Source of the DNA: Heligmosomoides polygyrus polygyrus
Lineage: Eukaryota; Nematoda; Chromadorea; Rhabditida; Heligmosomidae
Direction: 5' to 3'
Assembly (NCBI GenBank): GCA_947396885.1
Contig: OX377206.1
Location: 85,309,960-85,373,959, forward strand
DNA: 64,000 nt
The stretch's first letter is position 1; each line of letters opens with the position of its first letter. The position numbers and the translations under genes are program-made. Below, in pieces: positions 42,198 to 52,476 of the stretch. Under the pieces are notes generated by a model, which worked only from the letters and a program-made list of their open reading frames with translations, was not told the origin of the DNA and ran no database searches.

Positions 42198-45100
42198 TCA
42201 TCATCATCATCATCATCATGTCCGTTCCTCCACGTGGTGCCACTGGAAACTGCTTGCTTTTGCAAGCCGAGCCAAACACGGACATTCGAATGCAGGCGAC
42301 AGGCCCTAGTGACAGGCCGGCCTACGAACATTTTGTGTCACATCATATGGTTGATGACGTTACAGAGTTCTCGAGATAATGCTACGGCGTCCGCGGGAGT
42401 CGACGCGCACTCGCAAAGCCCGGCGAGTGTGAAAAGTGTGCGAGGGTCCCTGATGCGAGGACGGCATCGGGGGGCAACTGAGCTAGTCCGAAAGTCCCGT
42501 AACGTAGGCAAGACCCGCGTAGCAACGTTGAATGTGGGTACGTTGACGGGCCGCTCGTGCGAGTTGGTAGAAGCACTGGAGCGAAGAAAGATAGATTTCT
42601 GTGCGGTGCAGGAGACGAGGTGGTCCTGCAGCAAGTCAAGGGACATAGGACGTGGCTTCAAGGCCGTTCTATGTGGAAGTCCCAGGACCACCAGTGGTGT
42701 CGGTGTGATCGTCTCCGAGCGTTTCCGTGATGCGATTGCAAGCGTAGAACGTTTCGATGACCGCTTGATGAAGATTGTTGTCGCCGTAGAAGAGCGACGA
42801 TGCCATTTCTTTTCTGCGTATGCTCCGCAGACAGGCTGTTCCGAGCAAACCAAGGACGAGTTCTGGTCCCTGTTTGATGAGAAGACAGCGGAAGTACCGT
42901 CACAAGATATGGTTGTTGTGGCAGGTGACCTTAATGGTCACGTCGGAGCAACGAAAGACGGCTACAACTGTCATGGTGGTTTTGGATATGGGTCGCGCAA
43001 CGCCGATGGTGAGCGTATAATTGAGTATGCAGACTCACATGACCTCACCATCGTGAACACCAAATTTAGAAAGCGTGACTCCCATCTCATCTCGTTTTAT
43101 AGCGGGAACGCCAAAACGCAGATTGACTATGTCCTTGTTAGGCGTCGCGACCAAGGCCTTGTCACAGACGCGAAGACCGTGCCGTATGAGACGGTTGCCA
43201 CGCAACACCGTCCACTGATCTGCTCGCTGAAGATCACACCTTCGAGGTGTAAACATGTCGGGCGATGTGGGTCGGCTAGAATCAAATGGTGGCGACTGAA
43301 AGAGAAGGAAGCGGCAGTTATTTCTCGCATTCGGTTGCCGACAGTGACAGCTGTCGACGAAACCTGGAAGGACGCTACCGATGCGATAACTCGGGCTGCA
43401 CGCCTTGAACTCGGCACAACGAAGCCTGGACGACGCTGGGTCGACAAGCAGGCATGGCTGTGGACTGATGATGTCAGAGAGAAAGTCCGAGAAAAGAAAC
43501 GGCTCTATCACGTGTTTATCGGTGATAAAACAGTCCATAATTGGCGGAACTATCGAGAAGCAAAGAAAGCGGCAAAGAAGGCAGTGGCCGCTGCTAAAGC
43601 CGCATACTACGCTGATGTCAGCAAAAAATTGGAAACGCGCGATGGTGAGCGTTATATTTACCGACTCGCCAAAGCTCGCTGTCGCCAAGCAGAAGACATT
43701 GAGAAGTTCTTTGGCATTAACGACGAGAGCGGTCATCTTCTGATGGATCGTAAGAGGGCTGTGAAGCGATGGCACGACTACTTCGAGGAAATCTCGAATG
43801 TAGAATTTGAACATTCTGCTGTTCCTTTTGCATCACCTGTATACGGTCCCGTTCAGAAGATCACAGTGAGCGAAACTGAAGCAGCCCTGAGGAAGATGAA
43901 GTCAGGCAAAGCCACTGGTCCCGATGACCTGCCAGCTGACCTGTGGAAGTCGAAGGGCTGGTGCCCTGCTGACTGGCTGACTGCGTTTTTCAATCAGGTT
44001 GTTGCTGAGAAGAAAGTGCCTGAGGGTTGGCAGCAAAGCACGACCATCCCGATTTGGAAGAAGAAGGGCAGTCCTGCAGACTGCGCCAGTTACCGTCCAA
44101 TTCGTCTTCTTTCGCACACCATGAAAATCTTTGAGCGAATTGTCGACGGACGTATCCGGGATGTCGTACAGCTTTCCACGAATCAGTGTGGTTTCGTATC
44201 TGGCTGTGGCACCGTTGATGCCATTCACGCCGTTCGTCTTCTGCTAGAGAAGCACCGCGAGAAACAGAAACCGGTGCATTTTGCCTTCCTGGACTTGGAG
44301 AAGGCCTTCGACCGCGTTCCGCGAGATGTTATATGGTACGCGTTACGACAACATGGTATCCCTGAAGAGCTTATTGAGTGGGTGCGCATTTTATACTCTT
44401 GCCCAAGGAGTCGAGTGCGAGCGCCAGCGGGCACCTCGATGGAGTTTCCCATCTCTGTAGGGGTGCATCAGGGATCTGCGCTATCCCCACTGCTCTTCGT
44501 GGTCGTGATGGATGCAATCTCACGAGATCTCCAAATAACGGCACCTTGGACGCTGCTGTATGCTGACGACGTCATGCTTGCATGTGAAAACAAAACCGAA
44601 CTCGAGCGACAGGCACAGGCGTGGTGCGATCGTTTGGCATTGTTCGGTCTCAAGCTAAACGTCAAAAAGACGGAATACTTGACGACGGATGTGAATGAGC
44701 ACGGATCTATTAAGATCGATGATACTGAGCTCTCACGAGTGACATCTTTCAAGTATCTTGGGTCAACAGTCACGTCCGATGGCAGCTTAAAGATGGAGGT
44801 GAATGCGCGTGTGAGTGCAGCCTGGTCCAAATGGCGCTCGCTGACTGGGGTGCTTTGCGACAGGACAATACCTGAGCACCTCAAATCGAAGGTTTATAGA
44901 ACAGTAGTCCGCCCAGTAGCGACGTACGGTGCTGAGTGCTGGCCCGTGACGAAGGAAGTTGAAAGCCGCCTCAGTGTAATGGAGACGAAGATGCTACGGT
45001 GGACGGCTGGAGTTACGCGTTTGGACCGCGTTCGTAACGACACAATACGACAGAGGTTCGGTGTCGCCCCGATATCCGAGAAGCTGCGCGAAGCTCGTCT

Positions 45101-45346
45101 TCGATGGTACGGCCACGTCCTTCGCGCTAACGACGACACCGTGTGTAAGATTGGCCTGAATCTTGTGGTCCCTGGAAAGCGGCCCAAAGGACGCCCGAAG
45201 CAACGTTGGCTAGATACGTTGCGCTTGGGCTTAGAGATGGCTGGTGTGCACCCTGATCAAGCATTTGATCGGGAGAATTGGCGTCACCACACCAGAAGAG
45301 CGGACCCCGCCACCAAGCGGGACAGACGCTAATGAAGATGATGATG
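42198..45346 (+). mobile_element. RTE-type LINE, apparently intact
   Basis: Inserted in repeat R between TTCGCGCCA and TGCTCACGCG. Comparison with R copy 1 shows loss of about 23 bp of target. The left edge is (TCA)7 and the right edge is TGAAGATGATGATG, so the simple-repeat edges are inverted to each other. The 3' untranslated part is only 14 bp. The coding region is uninterrupted. Confidence 0.8.
42354..45332 (+). CDS. RTE endonuclease-reverse transcriptase
   Basis: 992 residues from the first in-frame ATG (42354). A second ATG at 42453, just before the conserved part, may be the real start. Upstream in-frame sequence encodes only target-derived and (TCA)n residues without ATG. An APE-like endonuclease occupies about residues 55-290: LNVGTLTGRSCELVEAL, VQETRW (near 86), AYAPQTG, VAGDLNGHVG (near 191), IDYVLV, and TQHRPLICSL with the catalytic His near 285. 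The RT follows: GKATGPDDLPADL, SYRPIRLLSHTMKIFERI, FLDLEKAFDRVPRDVI, GVHQGSALSPLLF and LLYADDVMLA (catalytic YADD near 736). The RTE thumb and tail end in LRWYGHVLRANDDTVCKIG and GRPKQRWLDTLRLG. No stops or shifts, so it is possibly active. Such proteins copy their own RNA into nicked chromosomal DNA. Confidence 0.9.
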   Translation: MTLQSSRDNATASAGVDAHSQSPASVKSVRGSLMRGRHRGATELVRKSRNVGKTRVATLNVGTLTGRSCELVEALERRKIDFCAVQETRWSCSKSRDIGRGFKAVLCGSPRTTSGVGVIVSERFRDAIASVERFDDRLMKIVVAVEERRCHFFSAYAPQTGCSEQTKDEFWSLFDEKTAEVPSQDMVVVAGDLNGHVGATKDGYNCHGGFGYGSRNADGERIIEYADSHDLTIVNTKFRKRDSHLISFYSGNAKTQIDYVLVRRRDQGLVTDAKTVPYETVATQHRPLICSLKITPSRCKHVGRCGSARIKWWRLKEKEAAVISRIRLPTVTAVDETWKDATDAITRAARLELGTTKPGRRWVDKQAWLWTDDVREKVREKKRLYHVFIGDKTVHNWRNYREAKKAAKKAVAAAKAAYYADVSKKLETRDGERYIYRLAKARCRQAEDIEKFFGINDESGHLLMDRKRAVKRWHDYFEEISNVEFEHSAVPFASPVYGPVQKITVSETEAALRKMKSGKATGPDDLPADLWKSKGWCPADWLTAFFNQVVAEKKVPEGWQQSTTIPIWKKKGSPADCASYRPIRLLSHTMKIFERIVDGRIRDVVQLSTNQCGFVSGCGTVDAIHAVRLLLEKHREKQKPVHFAFLDLEKAFDRVPRDVIWYALRQHGIPEELIEWVRILYSCPRSRVRAPAGTSMEFPISVGVHQGSALSPLLFVVVMDAISRDLQITAPWTLLYADDVMLACENKTELERQAQAWCDRLALFGLKLNVKKTEYLTTDVNEHGSIKIDDTELSRVTSFKYLGSTVTSDGSLKMEVNARVSAAWSKWRSLTGVLCDRTIPEHLKSKVYRTVVRPVATYGAECWPVTKEVESRLSVMETKMLRWTAGVTRLDRVRNDTIRQRFGVAPISEKLREARLRWYGHVLRANDDTVCKIGLNLVVPGKRPKGRPKQRWLDTLRLGLEMAGVHPDQAFDRENWRHHTRRADPATKRDRR

Positions 45347-45787
45347 TGCTCACGCGTCTCCTGTCGCAAACGAGTGCGCGTCGACTGCTGTGACGATTGC
45401 CGGGGTTGTTCGAATTTGTTCCGGACTTTGTTTCATTCTGCGTTACTTTTCTCGCAACTCTCTCCTTAAATAGGAATGTTATGGCTGTGCAAGTTTGCGT
45501 GGTTTTGAATGCTTAATATGCATCGTGATGCAGCGTTTGCGATATCGCGCGCGGACAGCCAGCGATATAAAATCGTGCCCATCCAGAGTCGGTGCCTTTT
45601 TGGAACTGTTTCTTTCCGTCTTTTAAAATGTGTCGTGAACTGTTTGGAATCCGCTTTGTTACATTTCATAATCTCATGGTTTAGTATATCTTTGCTTGTA
45701 AGCAAAAAGGATGCCTAGGAAGGGAAGGTATTCTTCCTAGACATGCTGCGTCAGAATAGGGCGCAGTGATTTGGTATTTATTTCCAG

Positions 45788-46052
45788 ATGTGACCTTTTT
45801 CTATCGAATCGCAAAGCGGATAGATGATATTCGCACGAAAAGGAGAAATCGTGTCATCGTTGTGCTATCTGGAAAAAAGCCAATTTGGAAACAAAAGGTA
45901 CGAGTTTGCTCGCTAGCTTTTTCCCCCATTTAAATGCGTTTTCAAAGTACGAATTACGGACAAGTGTCAACCGAAGAAGGTCAAAGTAAAGCTAATGAAC
46001 TTGAAGTCATGTTTATTTAAACATATACGAGGCTGGGTGCCATGCAAAGAAG
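45788..46052 (+). pseudogene. Rab6-like exons, unit C set 1
   Basis: Exon 45788-45897 reads YRIAKRIDDIRTKRRNRVIV and then VLSGKKPIWKQK. Exon 45948-46052 reads GQVSTEEGQSKANELEVMFI and then stops: the Glu codon of FIETS has become TAA. Intact splice borders, broken coding. Confidence 0.6.
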
Positions 46053-47531
46053 GTGTGAAAACATTTTCTGTTTTGGTTACCGACTCTTCTCGTTTTTCTC
46101 TTCTTAAGAACTTAGTTAACAGCAGCTATACGTAGCATAAGCATTTGTTCTCTGTGTAAATTCGTCTGTGTTGGTTATGCTTGCTCGCGTTGTATACGAA
46201 GAAAAGTGTTTAATGAAGCATGGTTATAGAAAACCATCCCTCGGGTAATCAAACCTAAAAAAACCTAAACGTCACAAAAGGCTACCATATGTAAGATTAT
46301 ATGTGTTCAGCTGTGTAGGTTATGGTGGTTTCCAATGAATATAAGGAAAATTCTAGACTAAGCTTGATTCCGATTAAAATGAAAACTTGTTCTACGGTAG
46401 GATAGTCCTGGTTTTGATGCGTAATGATGTCGAACTTGAAATTACACCATTCAGAATGATCACTGATTCGCCTTGAATGTTCGAGGAATAATTCGGGAAA
46501 ACCTGCAAATAAATTTCCTCTCTTTAAATGGTTTTCTTCTTAATTGCGAATTTATCCACGTTCCATCAGATATAGGGCATTACAATGTATAGTCTAAAAA
46601 ATAACAGATATCGGACAAAATGAACTGGAAATTAGGGAAAGAACTCAAACTGCTGAAAGTGCTGAAAAGACCAGGATTTCTCTTTTGATCATGAGTAAAA
46701 AAATAAAAAGGCTAGAAAATGCTAGCAGGAGTGGACCAGTAACAAAGGAGGTAGTGGGTAGAAGCGGTATCCACAGGGGGAAGGACGGCGACGGCGCTCG
46801 GGCGTTTGTATACTTGAAGTCAATCCTACCAAGAGCATATAAAACATAGAGAAACAGAATCGACAGTAACAGAGATTGGACGAAACGAACTGAAATTAGG
46901 GAAGGGGCTCAAACTCAAATATTGAATAGTGCTCAGGGCCAGGAACAAATATTGAATAATGCTCAGGGTCAGGAACAGGGTTAGTGTCATCTTTAGCAAA
47001 ATTGCCATTTTCGACAATACAGCAGTTGTTCTGGAGAATCACGAATTTCACCATCATTGAGTAGGAGCATTGCCCCGTGTGATCGGCTTTCTATGAATGG
47101 CTTCTGTTTTGCGAAACATTGGGGCGTACCATTTAGCTTTTTAATATTTGATATCTACACTATGTTAGGAAGAGCTGTGGAACGTTTTGTGTTCTTCAGT
47201 GCCACTTCTATTCGCAGTTTCATGATGAAAGGACGAGTCGCCGTTTGTAGGACCCAGATATGGGAATACAATAGTAATTCTATAACGAAGAGTTCTAGAG
47301 AATCATCAATTTATGACTTCTGTCCCTTTCGATATCTTAAGATATTATATATGACAGGATGTCATGCTATAACTGCTGTTCAGTTTATGTCCTCTTCGTT
47401 TTGTCACCTTTATAATACGTCGACAAACATTGTGTGTGTTTTGCGAAAAGTTATTGTATATGGTTAAGTCATCGTTCGGAAATAATATGTGTAGGTAGTG
47501 GCGGTGGACTTAGGGATACAGCGCTTACTAA

Positions 47532-47620
47532 GGCCTATGTTGCACTTCGGCGATGCTGTCGCCGGCGACAGCCCGCGCAACACAGCGTCGCCGACGCGTC
47601 GCCGAAGTATAACATAGGCC
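47532..47620. mobile_element. PIF/Harbinger-like MITE (89 bp)
   Basis: A foldback with GGCCTATGTT ends, flanked by TAA on both sides (47529-47531 and 47621-47623). Units A and D have the empty site CTTACTAAAGCTAAT with a single TAA. A 3-bp TAA duplication with GGCC ends fits PIF/Harbinger MITEs. A GC-rich core (TCGGCGATGCTGTCGCCGGC) makes a strong hairpin. Confidence 0.8.
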
Positions 47621-47708
47621 TAAAGCTAATAATGCAACGGTACTACACGGACTGAAGAGGTGTCTCCTGACAGCCCAAATGACATTGCGTGACCTGTATG
47701 TGTTTCAG

Positions 47709-47772
47709 GTGTTGCGCCCCATCGCTGTACCACTTCCAGGAATTATTAAGAAAGCCGCACGCATATGCAACT
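47709..47772 (+). pseudogene. Rab6-like LRPIAG exon, unit C
   Basis: After GTTTCAG it reads VLRPIAVPLPGIIKKAARIC; donor GTAAGT at 47773. Open. Confidence 0.5.
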
Positions 47773-48176
47773 GTAAGTAATTATTGTTGTTGTCGTAAAA
47801 ATTTTGGAGTATTACGTTGTACCTGAATTAATAAGAAATTCTCCTAGTTTCCTTTGTCGCCCACTGCATCTGATTCATCAACACATGCTTCAAACGGGAG
47901 CAGCATTTCGGCTCTAGGTGGGTGTGGTGGGCTAGGTATCGACAAGCTCCAGTATCGATTATTGGCGTCAAATCAATATGGGAACTTATTATTACATCTT
48001 GTCGAACTGCAAAGAGCCCTATGCATCCCGCTATAGGAGTGTCACCACATAGCTGTTCAATGCCATCTGTGTGCTCTTTGAGTGAGGATTGCGCTTCACG
48101 TAGAGCGCACTGCAGTCGTAATAACCGTTAAGAGATCAATTAGGGCTCTGTTGCAGCAGCAACGTTCATTTCTTAG

Positions 48177-48341
48177 GTACCAATCGGGCTGGTGCCCGCT
48201 TGCACATGATCGTGGAGCACTCAGGTAGACACGGTTTCTGGACAGAACTAGTCAAGGAAAGGAACTCCGGGTCTGCCTGATCTGACTTACCCGTTTTAAA
48301 ATACCTTGCCGGTGTACAGCGGACACCAGCCCGCTTAGTAC
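48177..48341. mobile_element. MITE M (unit C copy)
   Basis: The ends GTACCAATCGGGCTGG and ACCAGCCCGCTTAGTAC are kept; the interior is slightly shorter than in unit A. Confidence 0.7.
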
Positions 48342-48982
48342 CCTCCCTTACGCGTGGTAGGTCACAGTGGGAGTAAATTAATTAAAGATGTGAAAAAGAT
48401 ACAACAACGTGGTAAGGTTGTCGGCTAAAATAGTGTGAAACGTGTAAAATTTGGACACATCACGTTTTGTCCTAATCCTTCGAGAACGTCTGTGTCCAAG
48501 CAGGGGTTTTTTGCCTCTTTGCTCTTTCTTCATTTTTTTCGTTCAGTTTGGGGGGGGGGGGGGTAGACGCTATTGTTTGCGCGAGGTTCTTCAGTCGCTT
48601 ACGCACCAGAAGCCGCTTAGCGCCGAAGTGCATCGCCTTTTCGGTACTAACCTACCTATCATCCTCAATCCTCCACGTAGGAATGTCCCAAGCAGTTTCC
48701 TACCTGCTACGTCCTTCTCCTACACGTTCATTTTCTGTAGTGATTTCGCAGGACACGTGTTTTGCACTTGCTTTTGTGCGTGCTCTACTCATCGAGCCGC
48801 CTAGGCTAAAGTTCGGATTTGAAAATCTCTGGGACCGTCCTTTTACAGAATTGAAAAAATGATTCATTCTAAGCGAAGCAGTTAGGGATATCAGAATAGT
48901 GTTCGTATTACATGACATGATGTTTTGTGTTATAGGCACTGTTGGTGGTACTGTGTGTGGAATAAACACCGGTTGTTTTTAG

Positions 48983-49145
48983 GAGAATCATCTGCTTGAA
49001 GCAACGAAGAAGAAGTCGTTGTGACCAAAAATTTGTCAATATGGATTTAATCAAGCAGCGGCAGAACGCTGCAAATGGCTGCACATTGTTGTCCCAATTC
49101 GTCTCCTGAGTCGATTCGATATCGACTATCGTGTTGCTGTTTTCT
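48983..49145 (+). pseudogene. conserved exon-like stretch, unit C
   Basis: GAGAATCATCTGCTTGAAGC: the Arg codon of SSAR is TGA here, and later codons diverge. Corresponds to 8619-8791. Confidence 0.3.
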
Positions 49146-49825
49146 CTTTTGTTTATTGATTTATGTTCAGGAATGAACGTTACACATGCGGAAGGTGTTC
49201 TTAATCATGTAACTCGACAAGCTTCGATGATGGAAGCGTATACGAAAAGGAAATGTTGCATAAGTGTTAGGGTACTCGAAAACCTTGTCTTTCGTGAATT
49301 TCTTTTACGATGGATTGTGCGTATACAGGTGCAGACTGCTTACGTGTTCTGATGTGATCGCGACTTGCTGCTCATCTTCCTCTTGCTTTGAACTGTTTGT
49401 TGTGACAATGTACGCCTAAGAAGAACACTGAAAAGGTAGCGATTTGTCACAACATGTCCAGCAAGAGAAGGCGTCTCTGAAATCTAAAATAGTGAATTTA
49501 AACTCAACAGTTGTGGAAGTGATGTGACAAATGGAATAAAATGCTAGGATTCCGAATATTTGTATCCTAGTGGAAGTTCTTTTTTTATAGAATCTTTTTC
49601 ATCCTTCTGATAGAATCTTTTCATCCTTTCCTATTACGTGGCTTTTCGAAGTTGCAGATTGGAATATCCTAATCGATTATCCGAAATACGCTTATTCATT
49701 GAATTGGGTACGCATCCAATGTATGCAGCTAGAACATGTGAGAGGAAGATACACTCTCGCAGTGACACTTTGGCATCAAATGTATGTCATGAGATGGAGG
49801 TTCGAATGTTGATTGTGAGTAAAGG

Positions 49826-50110
49826 ATAAAGGACGGCGTTAGTCAATCCCTTCTGGGATGCGCCAGCGCATTCTACTTCTACGGGATGTCGTGGAGGCGA
49901 CATGAATGCGTATTTGGCCATACAATGACTTGCGGTGGCCAGCCGATGAACAAGTCAGCGCTTTATCCTTCCCATACAAGTCTGGTACCAATTCACCGAC
50001 CCCGGAGGGATAGAAGGCTTGGTTGGCCTGGGCGGGAAATCCGAACCAGAAACCTGGTATCGGGTGCACGCGGCAGTCGCGCCTCCTCCGACTGCGCTAC
50101 ACGCGCCCTG
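49826..50110 (-). mobile_element. tRNA-derived SINE, full length
   Basis: Best-preserved minus-strand copy. A box complement CCGACTGCGCTA (50088-50099), B box complement AAATCCGAACC (50037 on). The tail reads AAAGGACGGCGTTAGTC. Unit A lacks this copy at the matching place (about 9345), so it inserted after the units separated. Confidence 0.85.
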
Positions 50111-50257
50111 ATTGTGAATATATGCTCCATATCTGCAACGGGGTGTAGCGCATATTGTTCCCTTACCAGTCTCATAGAGCACTGTTATCTCAACGGCTGC
50201 CCTGACGTATTTTTACCCGCTGAAATCACTAATGTGAATACGACCACCATTTGGTAT

Positions 50258-50480
50258 TTACTTCTATGGGATGTCAGGAGGCAAGTTGAATGCGTATTTG
50301 GCCATGCAATGACTTGCAGTGACCAGCCGATGAAGAAGTCAGTGGTTCATCCTTCCCTGACAACTCTGGTACCAGTTCAGCGACGCCGGAGGGATGGTTG
50401 GTCTGGGCGGGAAATTCGAACCAAAAACCTGGTATCGGGTGCACGCGACAGTTGGCACCTCCTCTGGTTTCTTTGGAGAG
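50258..50480 (-). mobile_element. tRNA-derived SINE next to R
   Basis: From TTCTATGGGATGTC to CGGGTGCACGCGACAG. The equivalent of the copy at 9655-9920. Confidence 0.75.
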
Positions 50481-50506
50481 AGCATGGTTGGACTCCATGC
50501 TCCCTC

Positions 50507-51197
50507 CAAAGAAAAAGGTGGAGTAATTTTTTGTTCAAGAAAAATTTTAGATTGACTTTTTTTGGAATTTGAACTCACCTACCCCGTATTTTAAATTTTA
50601 TTAAAATCTATTCTTTTAAGAGAAGGTTGTTTAAAGCTTGTTTTAAAGAGCAGGAAGTGGGCCATTTTTTAATCTCAAAAAGATTGCGCCATACCCTCTT
50701 CCAAGACATCGCGATTTTTATTCGATTCACTGCAGAATTTCTGTTTGCATGGAGTTTTATATCTGATAACGATACAACAAAAACAAGTGTAAAAACGTAT
50801 ATCCTCACGATTGTCATGTAGGTGGTATTTATATTATCAATGAACTAAAAGTTACGGCGAGCTTTTCGAGCACAGGGCGCGATCTGATCTTTTAATGCGC
50901 TATATGCTTGCTTCTTGTTGTGCATTAAGACAAATTTTAATTATTAGTTTTCATCAAAAGTAAAAATTTTATGAAATTATTACACTTATTGGTGCATGTG
51001 AACTAAGAACTTCAAAGAGGGTTATACTAAATTTTCCTTGAACAAAAAATTATTCTAACTATTATAGTAAGCATCTTGTTGAGCCTGTAGTCTAACCTGT
51101 CTGACGGTATTTCGATTTGGAAGCGTTCACTTTGATTTCAAACTAGGTTAGAAGAGTGTCCAATTTTATTTGACAACTGTCAAATTCGACGTGAAAA

Positions 51198-51198
<1 letters not shown>
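50507..51198 (+). repeat. repeat R, copy 4
   Basis: From TAATTTTTTGTTCAAG to CGACGTGAAAATGATA. It ends in a TA microsatellite where other copies have GGTATATACAAATTGG. The rest of R is missing up to the TGACCGTCTCCCGGGTTG junction at about 59155, so the LTR element insertion came with a deletion of roughly 200 bp. Confidence 0.7.

Positions 51199-51264
<66 letters not shown>
51199..51264. repeat. (TA)n microsatellite
   Basis: About 65 bp of pure TA, expanded from the GTATATAC present in repeat R, and abutting the truncated element copy. Confidence 0.95.
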
Positions 51265-51265
<1 letters not shown>

Positions 51266-51266
<1 letters not shown>

Positions 51267-52037
51267 CACCCTGATCTGCTTGAGCTGCCGAACCAGCTCT
51301 GCTATCACTGGACTCTTCGCAGTGGCACCCAATCCGCCGAGCGGCAGATGTTCCTGAACGCAGTGCGCTGTTCGCCTTATAAACTGCCGTTCTACTTCGT
51401 CGACGTCGCGGGAACATCAACACGTTCCATCACCGGGTCCCACTCCAACATTGCTGAGGCCGAATGCTGTTATGAGATCGTCGCATCCTTACTCCGCAAT
51501 GGTGTCGATCCTTCCTCCATAGCAATCGTCGTCTTCTACAGGGAGCAATACCGGATTCTGGAGGACTTCGCCCGCAACACCCATATCGATCTGCACACCG
51601 TGGATTCGGTCCAGGGTCGCGAGAAGGACATTGTTATCGTCCTTTCGACGAGAACGAACTTCGAGCCGTCCCAAGGCGAATTCGTGGACGACCTTAAGCG
51701 TCTCAACGTGGCTCTCACCCGTTGTCGCCACGGACAGTTCGTTCTTGGTCAAGAGCGTTCCCTTGTCCAGTTGACTAACTGGGCCCTGGTCCTGAATTGG
51801 GCTCGCCGTACGATGTGCTTCACGACTGGTGCGAACTTGCCGGACCTCTTCCGCTGAAGACGTATCTTTTTTGATACTTTGATCCCGTGGTGAGCATCCT
51901 TTCCTTCTTCTTTTTTTTTAGTTTTCTATCCTTTTTTTCAATTATAGCTAAGTCATTACCCTTTTTTTCCCTTTTCCTACCTCACCGTTTTCTTTTCGGC
52001 TGAAGTCCGAGGACGGACTTTCGTTAAAGGGGGGAGG
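51266..52037 (+). pseudogene. helicase 3' end of a truncated upstream element copy
   Basis: Nearly identical to 57953-58723. It encodes the last 196 or so residues of the helicase (from the CHPDLLELPN stretch to the stop at 51857) and the 3' untranslated part up to the polypurine tract. The start is cut off by the TA repeat, so no functional protein results. It lies head-to-tail with the complete element and shares the LTR at 52038. Confidence 0.9.
52025..52037 (+). other. polypurine tract (upstream copy)
   Basis: TAAAGGGGGGAGG directly before the TGTAAG start of the LTR, where plus-strand DNA synthesis would be primed. Confidence 0.7.
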
Positions 52038-52457
52038 TGTAAGGGTTCAGAAAATCCGGAAATGCCAGAACCGTACCCCCCAGTCACTTGACCTAGGGTT
52101 GACCCACGATCTGGCCACAGGCATTGACGGAGACTATTTAAGGCCACCGCCGCCGCCACCAAGGAGTTCGCCTGCTCGACGGTTCCCGCTCGCCTTCGGC
52201 CACGCCACCCGCACCGTCCTCAACCGCCGCTGGAGACCGACGGACCACGCCATCGACGACGACTACGATGTGCCCCATGGTCTGAGCCGCCACCACGCCG
52301 TCGCCGACCGCCACCTCCATCGCCTACCTCCACGCCTGTCCCGCCGACGTCAACCTCTGGGCCCGAACGCTTCGTGTGTGTGTCGACATGTTCGGATAAA
52401 CTATGTTATCACCGAAGTGTTACGCTGCTCGCGAGGGTGAACCGCCCGAGCTATTAC
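52038..52457 (+). repeat. 5' long terminal repeat
   Basis: 420 bp. It begins TGTAAGGGTTCAG and ends GAGCTATTAC, with GTAA/TTAC as short inverted tips. It has a TATA-like TATTTAAG (52135-52142) about 30 bp before a GC-rich leader, fitting a U3-R border. It is nearly identical to 58724-59146: one GTC insertion and almost no substitutions. Confidence 0.8.
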
Positions 52458-52476
52458 TGGTAGCAGCGAGTGTGAC
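52458..52476 (+). other. primer-binding-like site
   Basis: TGGTAGCAGCGAGTGTGAC directly after the LTR. The first nine bases are complementary to the 3' end expected of metazoan initiator tRNA-Met (including CCA), after which pairing would need one bulge. This is inference from knowledge of LTR elements. Confidence 0.55.

Larger units (their letters stand above)
45446..50255 (+). repeat. Rab6-like tandem unit C
   Basis: Same order of landmarks as unit A. Extra features are a MITE at 47532-47620 and a SINE at 49826-50110. The segment 46585-47480 differs from units A and D at the start, with repeated blocks around GCTCAGGGYCAGGAACA (46930 and 46965). The end block CATAGAGCACTGTTAT is at about 50174. 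Confidence 0.7.

Noticed and set aside
42171..42353. Upstream extension of the RTE frame with a Ser-rich start
   Set aside because: It begins at TTG in target sequence and translates the (TCA) repeat; the first ATG in frame is at 42354.
42338..45369. Long minus-strand ORFs opposite the RTE coding region (up to 259 codons)
   Set aside because: They are antisense shadows of the GC-balanced RTE frame; none has its own motifs.
52099..52440. 113- and 140-codon ORFs in the LTRs (also 58707-59129)
   Set aside because: They lie in GC-rich LTR sequence downstream of the TATA-like box, are open in several frames, and have no recognisable motif.
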